This document shows, piece by piece, positions 29,638-37,500 of a stretch of DNA of 64,000 nucleotides (its first letter is position 1; every line of letters begins with the position of its first letter). This DNA is from Cryptosporangium sp044454545 (GTDB lineage Bacteria > Actinomycetota > Actinomycetes > Mycobacteriales > Cryptosporangiaceae): contig NZ_JBITDV010000002.1 in the NCBI RefSeq assembly GCF_044454545.1, positions 868,001 to 932,000 of the forward strand. Reading direction: 5' to 3'. Made by a program: the position numbers and the translations under genes. The notes under the pieces are model-generated. The model was not told where the DNA came from. It saw only the letters and a list, made by a program, of their open reading frames with translations, and did not search any database.

Positions 29638-30140
29638 GCGGGGGCGGAGCGGTCGACCTGGGTGCGGTGGACGCCGCGGGACTGCGGCTGGGCATCGTCG
29701 CGGCCCGCTGGCACTCCCGGATCGCCGACCGCCTGCTCGACCGGGCGCTGGCCGCCGCGGCGGTCAGCGGCGTCACCGACGTGGTCAGCGTCCGGGTCGC
29801 CGGAGCGGTCGAGCTGCCGGTCGTCGCCCAGGAGCTGGCCCGGCGGTGTGACGCGGTGGTGGCGCTGGGGGTCGTGGTCCGGGGCGGCACACCGCACTTC
29901 GAGTACGTCTGCGACGCGGTCACCGCCGGGCTGACCCGGGTAGCGCTGGACGCGGGCACTCCGGTCGGGAACGGCGTCCTGACCTGCGATACGTCGGAGC
30001 AGGCGCACGACCGGGCCGGTTTCCCGGACAGCGCCGAAGACAAGGGCCGGGAGGCCACCCTGGCCGCGCTGGACGCGGCGGTCGCACTCCGCGACCTCCG
30101 CCAGGCCCCGGTGCCGCAGGTGGGCTTCGGTGTCGGCTAG
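29634..30140 (+). CDS. ribH: 6,7-dimethyl-8-ribityllumazine synthase
   Basis: It condenses the RibB product with the pyrimidine intermediate to make lumazine for RibE. It is 168 residues. RLGIVAARWHSRIADRLLD opens the fold, RVAGAVELPV binds substrate, and GVVVRGGTPHFEYV contains the conserved His. VLTCDTSEQAHDRAG completes the active site at the subunit interface. The ATG lies in the ribBA stop overlap (ATGA). ribD, usually beside these genes in mycobacteria, is absent. Confidence 0.95.
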   Translation: MSGGGAVDLGAVDAAGLRLGIVAARWHSRIADRLLDRALAAAAVSGVTDVVSVRVAGAVELPVVAQELARRCDAVVALGVVVRGGTPHFEYVCDAVTAGLTRVALDAGTPVGNGVLTCDTSEQAHDRAGFPDSAEDKGREATLAALDAAVALRDLRQAPVPQVGFGVG

Positions 30141-30187
30141 CTAACCAGGCGCCCGGGGTGCGCGCCGGCGCATGAAACACTACGGAC

Positions 30188-30451
30188 GTGAAAACGTTCG
30201 ATGCGCTGTTCGCCGAGCTGTCGGCCAAGGTGGCCGCGGGCACCCCGGGCTCCGGCACGGTGGAGGCGGTACGGGCAGGCGTCCATACCGTGGGGAAGAA
30301 AGTCGTCGAGGAAGCGGCCGAGGTCTGGATGGCCGCCGAGCACGAGTCCGCCGATCGGACCGCGGAAGAGATCTCGCAGCTGCTCTACCACCTGCAGGTC
30401 CTGATGCTGGCCCGCGGGCTGAGCCTCGACGACGTCTACGCCCACCTGTAG
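30188..30451 (+). CDS. hisE: Phosphoribosyl-ATP pyrophosphatase
   Basis: The second histidine step, in 87 residues. The all-alpha MazG-like fold has VGKKVVEEAAEVWMAAEHES with the metal-binding Glu cluster and EEISQLLYHLQVLMLARG. GTG 30188 has no Shine-Dalgarno; the upstream 47-bp gap could hold a promoter giving a leaderless message. It pairs with hisG, as in mycobacteria. Confidence 0.95.
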   Translation: MKTFDALFAELSAKVAAGTPGSGTVEAVRAGVHTVGKKVVEEAAEVWMAAEHESADRTAEEISQLLYHLQVLMLARGLSLDDVYAHL

Positions 30452-30466
30452 AAGGAGCCTGCGGGC

Positions 30467-31321
30467 ATGCTGCGCATTGCCGTCCCCAACAAGGGCTCGC
30501 TCTCCGAGCGAGCCACCACGATCCTGTCCGAGGCGGGTTACCGTCAGCGTCGCGACCCCAAAGAACTCGTGCTGGTGGACGCCGAGAACGAGGTCGAATT
30601 CTTCTACCTGCGCCCCCGCGACATCGCGGTGTACGTCGGCTCCGGCGACCTCGATCTCGGGGTGACCGGGCGTGACCTGCTGCTCGACTCGGGTGCCGAC
30701 GCGGTCGAGGTGCTGCCGCTCGGGTTCGGCGCGTCGACGTTCCGGTTCGCGGCCCGGCCGGGCACCGTTTCCTCGGTTCTTGATTTGGATGGCCGCAGGA
30801 TCGCCACCTCGTACGCGGGGCTGGTGCGCTCGCACCTGGCCGACCACGGCGTCACGGCCGAGGTGATCCGGCTGGACGGCGCGGTGGAGACCGCGATCCG
30901 GCTGGGGGTCGCCGACGTGATCGCGGACGTCGTCGAGACCGGCGCGACCCTGCGTCAGCAGGGCCTGGAGATCGTCGCCGAGCCGATCCTGCGCTCGGAG
31001 GCGGTGGTCATCCGGGGCAAGGGCCGCTCGGAGTCCGGCGACGACCACCGGGTCGACCAGCTGACCCGCCGGATCAACGGCGTCCTGGTGGCCCGCCGGT
31101 ACGTGATGCTGGCCTACGACGTCGAGCTGGCCCGCCTGGACGACGCGGTGGCGATGACACCGGGCATCGAGGGCCCGACGATCTCGCCGCTGCACAAGGA
31201 CGGCTGGGTGGCCGTGCAGGCGATGGTGCCGCGCGAAGACACCAACCGGATCATGGACTCGCTGTACGACCTGGGTGCCCGCGCCATCATCGTCACGTCG
31301 ATCCACGCATGCCGGCTGTGA
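30467..31321 (+). CDS. hisG: ATP phosphoribosyltransferase, long form
   Basis: First and feedback-controlled histidine step, joining ATP and PRPP. At 284 residues it is the long form. Two periplasmic-binding-like lobes carry MLRIAVPNKGSLSERA and the PRPP loop DVVETGATLRQQGLEIV. A C-terminal ACT-like domain (from about 210) binds histidine in relatives. GAAGGAG lies just upstream of ATG 30467. The stop overlaps the next gene. Confidence 0.96.
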   Translation: MLRIAVPNKGSLSERATTILSEAGYRQRRDPKELVLVDAENEVEFFYLRPRDIAVYVGSGDLDLGVTGRDLLLDSGADAVEVLPLGFGASTFRFAARPGTVSSVLDLDGRRIATSYAGLVRSHLADHGVTAEVIRLDGAVETAIRLGVADVIADVVETGATLRQQGLEIVAEPILRSEAVVIRGKGRSESGDDHRVDQLTRRINGVLVARRYVMLAYDVELARLDDAVAMTPGIEGPTISPLHKDGWVAVQAMVPREDTNRIMDSLYDLGARAIIVTSIHACRL

Positions 31322-31800
31322 CCCGGCCGGAGATCGTCCGGTCCCGTCCGCACCGGCTGACGATCGTCTGCTGGATCGTGGCGGTCTCGATCGTGGTGCT
31401 GTTCGTCGTCGTCGCGGTGCTGCTCGGGCGTCCGGTGCACGACGCCGAAGCCGAGGCGGACGCCGGGGGACCGTTCGGTATCGGCGACCAGATCGGCATG
31501 GTGTTCCTCGGGATCCTGCTGGCCGGTGGCGCGCTGGCGTTCACTCGCCCCCGCGTCGTCGCGAACGCCACCGAGGTGCGGGTCCGGAACGTGATCGGCG
31601 GCATCACCGTGCCGTGGACGCTGGTGCGGGCCGTCCGCTTCGACCGGCACTCACCGTGGGCCGCGCTGGAGCTCCTCGACGACGAGCTGGTGTCGGTGCT
31701 GGCGGTGCAGGCCGCCGACAAACAGCTCGCGGTGGAGGCCGTGACGGGCCTGAGGCGGCTGCACGCAGCCGCCTGGGACGGATCTCCGCCGGAAGACTGA
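31309..31800 (+). CDS. PH-domain-like membrane protein downstream of hisG
   Basis: 163 residues with two transmembrane helices (about 18-41, LTIVCWIVAVSIVVLFVVVA, and 59-77, IGMVFLGILLAGGALAF) followed by a bacterial PH-like domain (ATEVRVRNVIGGITVPWTLV). The function is unknown. A PH-domain membrane protein follows hisEG in mycobacteria as well (Rv2120c position). ATG 31309 overlaps hisG by 13 nt; a GTG at 31318 is a possible alternative. Confidence 0.82.
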   Translation: MPAVTRPEIVRSRPHRLTIVCWIVAVSIVVLFVVVAVLLGRPVHDAEAEADAGGPFGIGDQIGMVFLGILLAGGALAFTRPRVVANATEVRVRNVIGGITVPWTLVRAVRFDRHSPWAALELLDDELVSVLAVQAADKQLAVEAVTGLRRLHAAAWDGSPPED

Positions 31801-31882
31801 CCGGGCGCACGGGGACGCGACAGCGCCGCTCGGCGGCGAGCCGCTTCTGGACTCGCAGCCGGGCGGCGCGGTGACGTACGTA

Positions 31883-32035
31883 CTAAGCCAGGTTGGTGAC
31901 GAACGAACTGAACCCGCTGGCGATGTTCACCAAGCCATCACCGAGGGACCGAACCACGCCGGCCGCGTCACCCGGTTGGGTCACGACGAAGAACACCAGC
32001 AGGGCAATCGCTCCCCATTTGAGGAACTTCTTCAT
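31883..32035 (-). CDS. Small single-TM membrane protein (50 aa)
   Basis: From ATG 32035 the product reads MKKFLKWGAIALLVFFVVTQ and continues to 50 residues, with one transmembrane or signal helix (5-20) and a short amphipathic tail (SLGDGLVNIASGFSSFV). GAGGAGG sits 7 nt before the ATG, an excellent ribosome site and the reason for choosing this start over the longer frame from 32092. Function unknown. It lies beside the secretion-like cluster and resembles small accessory membrane proteins. Confidence 0.75.
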   Translation of the reverse strand: MKKFLKWGAIALLVFFVVTQPGDAAGVVRSLGDGLVNIASGFSSFVTNLA

Positions 32036-32207
32036 TTCACGCCTCCTCGCAGCGGGGGTTGGCGCCCACCAGCACTGCTGCCGCAGAGTCACAGCTCGTC
32101 TACCAACAGTTAGAATCTAACACGTTGATATGACTTGGTGACTCGTTGGCTGATTGTGTCCGATGACTGATCGCTCGGGGTGGGCACTCGGCCATTCATT
32201 CACGTGT

Positions 32208-33401
32208 TCAACCGGCTTCTCCCGCGCCGGGCTCAGCCGATTTGTTGACGGCGTTATCTTCAGTGATCGCCGTCTCCTCTTCGTCGGGCAGGACCGTCAA
32301 CTCGGCGGCACCCGCGCGCGTCAGGGTACCGACCGGAGCGCCCGGTTCGGAGTACCCGACCAGCGCGAAGGACGGCAGTCCTAACAGGGCCGAGCCGCCG
32401 GCCGGGGTGCCGACCGCGAGAAACCACCCGTCGGCCTCGTCGTGGTACATCCAGCCCGCGTCGAGGCCCGGATACCCGGAGGGCTCCACAGTGGCAGCAG
32501 CGACGTCCGTGGCGGGGTTGGCGGTGGGTGTGGGGGCCGGGGTGGCTCGGGGGTTCGGTGGGGCTTCGGGATTCGCGGGGGCTTCGGGGGCCGGGGCGGC
32601 TTCGGACTCGGGTGGGGCTTCGGATCCCGGTGGGGCTTGCGATTCCGGTGGGGCTTGGGATTCCGGTGGGGCTTGGGGGTCGGGGGCGGCCGGGGAGTCC
32701 GCCGGGGTGGGCGGGTAGCCGACGGCCGGGGCTTGGGCCTGGGGTGGGCGCGCGGCGGGGCGGGGGCGCGGGGGGACCGGGACCAGACGGGTCGAGGCCC
32801 CGTAGGGCGAATCGTCGGCCGGTGGCCGGGGAGCGGGTGGCCGGGGAGCGGGCGGCCGGCGGGCGGGCACGTCGGCGGCGCCGGCCCCGGGCGGTTGCTC
32901 CCGGTCGGACCGCGAGGGCCCGTTACGAGCCCCGCCGCCCTCGGGCCCGGCGTTATTCCGGCGACCGTCGCGCGGGGTGGCCGGCAGCGCCGACGGACGA
33001 CGGGCGCCCGCGGTGAGCGCGGCCCGCTTCGGGGGTGCCGAGATCGGACGATGCGTCTCGTGCGGCACCTGCCGCAACCGCCGTTCCTCGACCCGGTCGG
33101 CCAACCGCGCGAACCCGCCACCCACGACCGCGAACAGGATCACCCCGGCGACGATCGCGGCCAGCAGCGCGGTCGCACCGTGCCCGGGCGCCAGCCGCCA
33201 GCACAGCACCGCCCCGGAGACGCTGGTCAGCAGGAATCCCAGCAGGGCGGAGAGCGCGGCCGGGAACTGGGTGTTCGATCTCTTGCGGGGGCCGTCCGTC
33301 CGGACCGCGGCCCGCGCGTGCGCCAGGATCACCGATCCGCCGAAGGCCAGAAGTAGGCCCAAGCCGAGCGCGATGGCCGCGACCAGCGTCGTCCTGTTCA
33401 C
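32208..33401 (-). CDS. Two-TM membrane protein with long Pro-rich cytoplasmic stretch
   Basis: 397 residues from GTG 33401 (preceded by GGAGGG). Helices at about 4-24 (TTLVAAIALGLGLLLAFGGS) and 48-70, with a third at about 78-98 (LLAAIVAGVILFAVVGGG), precede about 200 residues of Pro/Ala/Arg sequence. That stretch includes APPES-type repeats (QAPPESQAPPESQAPPGSE). A folded C-terminal domain (about 310-385) begins GYPGLDAGWMYHDEADGWFL. I do not recognise the family. It diverges from the type IV secretion-like operon, suggesting a related role. The frame extends upstream but has no better start. Confidence 0.75.
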   Translation of the reverse strand: MNRTTLVAAIALGLGLLLAFGGSVILAHARAAVRTDGPRKRSNTQFPAALSALLGFLLTSVSGAVLCWRLAPGHGATALLAAIVAGVILFAVVGGGFARLADRVEERRLRQVPHETHRPISAPPKRAALTAGARRPSALPATPRDGRRNNAGPEGGGARNGPSRSDREQPPGAGAADVPARRPPAPRPPAPRPPADDSPYGASTRLVPVPPRPRPAARPPQAQAPAVGYPPTPADSPAAPDPQAPPESQAPPESQAPPGSEAPPESEAAPAPEAPANPEAPPNPRATPAPTPTANPATDVAAATVEPSGYPGLDAGWMYHDEADGWFLAVGTPAGGSALLGLPSFALVGYSEPGAPVGTLTRAGAAELTVLPDEEETAITEDNAVNKSAEPGAGEAG

Positions 33402-33895
33402 CGGTCCCTCCGGACACTCGGTGCAAGCACGTGAGGTGCGACGTCGCCGGGAACCGCCGGGCCGCGGGAAACAGGGTATCGGGTCCCACACCGGACGATG
33501 ATGCCCAGTGGGGGCAATGAGGCCGCTGCGGCTGAGCGTCCCCATAGTGCAGTTCGTCGGTAGACGGGGGCCGGAGGGCGGCCCCGGTGAGATCCCGCAC
33601 CCTCCGTAGCCGGACCCGTGAACGTACCGGTTCACCTGATGAAGGCGGTTGACCCCGCACCACCTGCGGGTTGATCCTCCGTATCGGTGAGTGTGGGCCG
33701 TCCGAGCGGGGACGATCGGCGGTCCCAATCGGTGAACGGTGTTATTACCAACTCCCCGGCCGTAGCGGTAGCGTGTCTTAGCGTCACCAGAGAGGTGGTG
33801 GTACGTCGGCATGCCGATCGGCGGATGCGGGAACCCAGTAGTGTCCGTGGCCGTGTAAGGGCCGAGGAGTCGGCGTACCAATGCGGGAGGTACAG
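33402..33895. promoter_or_regulatory. Divergent promoter region of the secretion-like cluster
   Basis: 494 bp without a supported gene, between oppositely oriented genes. A clear palindrome GTGAAC-n6-GTTCAC lies at 33618-33635, with a related tcggtgaacggtg near 33730, suggesting a repressor or activator site. The final 10 bp hold GGGAGG for the next gene. Confidence 0.45.
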
Positions 33896-34192
33896 ATGCT
33901 GACCCACGTGATCCAGGCGACCGCAGGGATTCCTGACGGGATTCTCGCCGCGGCTGACCCGGGCGGCACCACGTTGAACACTGACGGCATCGTCGGGTTC
34001 ATCGTGTCCAAGATCGTGCCGATCCTGCTCGCGGTGGTCGGTGTGATCATCTTGAGCAGGTCCGGCAAGGGACAGTGGTCGCAAGCGTTGACCACTGGGG
34101 GCATCGCCATCCTCGGAATCGTGTTCATCGCCGGCGCGGGGCTGCTCTTCGCGTTCGGGGAGGGCATCGCCAAGCTCGCGCTCGGAGGCTGA
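33896..34192 (+). CDS. Small two-TM pilin-like (VirB2/TrbC-like) membrane protein
   Basis: 98 residues. An N-terminal helix could be a signal, and two hydrophobic helices follow (about 39-57, IVGFIVSKIVPILLAVVGVI, and 73-92, GIAILGIVFIAGAGLLFAFG) separated by a short basic loop. This size and layout match VirB2/TrbC-type pilins and the first gene of actinobacterial type IV secretion-like operons, but sequence identity is too low to be certain. ATG 33896 was preferred to 33881 because GGGAGG lies 5 nt upstream. Confidence 0.6.
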   Translation: MLTHVIQATAGIPDGILAAADPGGTTLNTDGIVGFIVSKIVPILLAVVGVIILSRSGKGQWSQALTTGGIAILGIVFIAGAGLLFAFGEGIAKLALGG

Positions 34193-34197
34193 ATCGG

Positions 34198-34551
34198 ATG
34201 CGGCTGCGCCCCGACGACGACATCTACCGCGCGAAGCTGCTCTTCCTGGGTCCGAAGGGCTTCACGCTTCCGGTGCACCTGCCCTATGTGGCATATCCGT
34301 TGTTCGCCGTCGTCCTCGCCGTGCTGATGTTCCTCCGGTGGGTCATCACCAGGGACGTCGAGCTGTTCCCCGCGATCGAGATCGCCCTGTCGATCGTCCT
34401 GACCTCAGTGATCCTGCGGCAGGTGAGTCCTGACCGCCCGGTCCGGGCGGTGCTGCGCACCGCGGCCACGGACTGGCGGCGCGATCGTGCCGCCGAGATG
34501 CGCGGCGGCCGGGCCCGGTCCAGGATCGTCGTTCGGGAGACCATTCGATGA
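34198..34551 (+). CDS. PrgI/VirB3-like membrane protein
   Basis: 117 residues with two adjacent transmembrane helices (about 29-46, YVAYPLFAVVLAVLMFL, and 57-75), short N-terminal and basic C-terminal cytosolic parts. The placement directly before a VirB4-like ATPase and the topology fit the PrgI family of Gram-positive conjugation systems, the VirB3 equivalent. ATG 34198 follows the previous stop by 5 nt, and the end overlaps the ATPase gene by 4 nt. Confidence 0.7.
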   Translation: MRLRPDDDIYRAKLLFLGPKGFTLPVHLPYVAYPLFAVVLAVLMFLRWVITRDVELFPAIEIALSIVLTSVILRQVSPDRPVRAVLRTAATDWRRDRAAEMRGGRARSRIVVRETIR

Positions 34552-37500
34552 GCGGACGCCACTCCCGGGGGGACGCCGAGCCGGCGAACACCCGGGACGC
34601 ACAGACCAGCGCTGAGGAGAGCTCGGCGGATCGTTCGCTGCCGGAGTCCGGGAGCGAACGCGAGAGCGTGTCGGCCGGTGCGAGGAACGGTTATCCGGTG
34701 TTCCGGCCGGCGGGTGCTCCGTCGCGGCCGGCCAACGCAGGAGTGACCCGGATTCCGCCGAACGGCCCGCCGCCGGCGGGGGGTCCGTCGCAGGGTGGGT
34801 CCGTGCCGTCCGAGGGTGTGTCGCGGGCGGGGGACGGGAACCAGGAGTCCGGACAGGATCCGGAGACCGGAGCGCCGTCCTCAGGGGGGTCAGGGGAGCG
34901 CCAGGCCTCGGGGGTGCCGCGGGGCGGGGTGCCGGGCTCGGCGGCCGATTCGGTGGGCGATTCGGTGGGTGACGAGGAGCCGCGGTCCGAGCCGGGCCCG
35001 GGCCGGGCGGGTGGGGTAGGGCAGGAGACGGCCGCGAACGATCAGGACGGGCCGCGGAGTGGTGGTGCCGCGCCGGGCGGACTGGCCAGTGGGCCGCCGC
35101 AGGCCGGCGCTTGGCAGGGTGTGCCGCAGTCGGGTGTGCCGCAGGCCGGGGCTTCGCAGTCGGGTGTGCCGCGGGCCGGGACTTTTTCGGGGGTGCCGCA
35201 ATCGGGGCCGCCGCAGGCGGGGGCTTCGCAGGCGGGGCCCTCGCAGGGCGGGGCGCCGCAGTCGGGTGCGCCGCAGTCGGGGCCGCCTCGGCCGGGGCCG
35301 TTCCCGCCGCGGATCATGCCTCCGGGAGCGCGGCCGAACTACGGCCAGCCGCCGAATCCGGCGGTCAATCAGCCGTCCGGTCCGCATCGCGTGATCAATC
35401 AGCCGTCCGGCGCCTACCCGGTTCTGCCCCCCAATCCCGGCGGACCACCGCCGCCCCACCCTGGCGTCCACCAGCCGTCCGGCACGCACCAGGTGCTGCC
35501 GCCGGGCGTGAACCAGCCGTCCGGGACGCACCAGGTGCTGCCGCCGGGCGTGCATCAGCCGTCGGGCACGCACCAGGTGCTGCCGCCGGGCGTGAACCAG
35601 CCGTCCGGCACGCACCAGGTGCTGCCGCCGGGCGTGAACCAGCCGTCCGGCACGCACCAGGTCTTGCCGCCGGGCGTGAACCAGCCGTCGGGGGCGCAGC
35701 GCATCGTGCCCCCGGGCAATGTTCCCCCGGGCAATGTGCCGCCCGGCGTGAATCAGCCCTCGGGCACGCATCAGGTGCTGCCGCCCCACACCGGATCCGG
35801 GCAGCGTCCCGGCCCCCACCCGGGCGGAGTCCCGGCCCAGGGCTACCCGAACCGTCGCCCCGGAGGCCCAGGACCACAGTCCGGCCCCGGGCCGCAGGGC
35901 CGCCCCCCACAAGGCCGCCCGCCGCAGGGCCCCCAATCCCAGGGCCCCCAATCCCCGGGGGGACCTCAGCCCGGTCAGGGCAACACCGGTCCGGGCCACT
36001 GGGGCCCACCCGGCGGACGCCCCGGCCCCGGCACCGTGCCACCTGGAGTGGCCCAGCCGTCCGGCACGCACCCCGTCCTCCCGCAGAACGCCGCCCACCC
36101 CCACTCGGCGCCCCCTCACTCCGCACTTCAACGTCCCAACCCCCGCCCGGTCTCCGGCCCCGTCGTCGGCCCGACCGCCCCCAACGGTCCGGGCGGCCCC
36201 TCCGGCCCCCCGGGCGCACCCGCCCCCGGCGAAACCGGTGGCCCGAACAGCGGCCCCACAGTCCCCGGCCCAGACAGCGGCGGCGGCCCCGCGGGCCCCG
36301 GTCCCGATGGCGGCGCAATTGGCGGCGGTCCCGCAGGCAGGGGTCGCGGCGCTAACGGCGGCGGCCCCGCAGGTCCCGGCCCCGAGGGCGGTGGCTTCGG
36401 AGGTCCCGGCCCCAACGGCGGCGGCGGTCGCCCGACCGGCTCCGGCGGTCCCATGGGTGCGCCCGGCTCCGGCGGAGCGGGCGGCCTGAACGGCGGCTCC
36501 GTAGGCCCCGGCCCCAACGGCGGCGGTCTCAGCGGCGGCGGGGGCCTACCGACCGGCCCCGGTGGTCCGGCCGGCCTCAACGGTCCAGGTCGCAGCGGTG
36601 GCGGGCAGACCGGCCCCGGCGGGCCGACGCGCCCGAACGCCGGCGGCTCAGCAGGCGCTGGCGGTCCCCACGGTGGCGGCGGTCCCGGAGGCCCTGGCGG
36701 TCCTGGTAGCTCGACCGACCCTGGTAGCTCGACCGGCCCTGGTGGCCAGGCCGGGCCCGGTGGTCGTGACGCTTCGGGCGGCCGTGGCGGTCCGGGTAAC
36801 GGCCCCGGTGGTCCGGGTAACGGCCCCGGTGGTCCGGGTAACGGCCCCGGTGGTCCGGGTAACGGCCCCGGTGGTCCCGCGGGGCGCGGCGGGCCAGGCG
36901 CAAGCCCCGGCTCGGCCGGTCCCGACGGGGCAACCGGGTACGGCGGCGGCCCCTCACGTCCGATCTCGGGCCCGATCGTCGGCCCTGGCGGCCCTGGCGG
37001 CCCTGGCGGCCCTGGCGGCCCTGGCCGCCCGTCCGGCCCCGACGGTCCGGCCGGTTACGTCGGCGGGTCGTCCCGGCCGATCTCCGGTCCGATCGTGGGT
37101 CCCGGCGACCCAGCCGGCCCGTCCAACTACGGCGGCGGCCCGTCGCACCCGATTTCCGGTCCTATCGTGGAGCCGGGTGGTCCCGCCGGGTACGGCGGTG
37201 CACCGTCCCGGCCGATCTCCGGCCCGATCGTGGGACCCGGCGGTCCGCAGGGGCCGCAGCGGCCGGGCTCGCGCCCGGTGTCCGGGCCGGTGGGTCGCCC
37301 GGTGTCCGGCACGGTCGGCGCGGACGGGCTCGAGCGCGGCCCCGGCCCGGCGCCGTGGCCGGTGCAGCACCCGATGAACGCCGCACCGCGCAACGCCGCA
37401 CCCCCGTCGACCCTGCCGACGCACCCGGCGTCCGTCGCGGTCGCACCGCCGTCGCGGGTACCGAGCCGCCCGGTCACCGGCATCCCGGCCTCGGCGCCGC

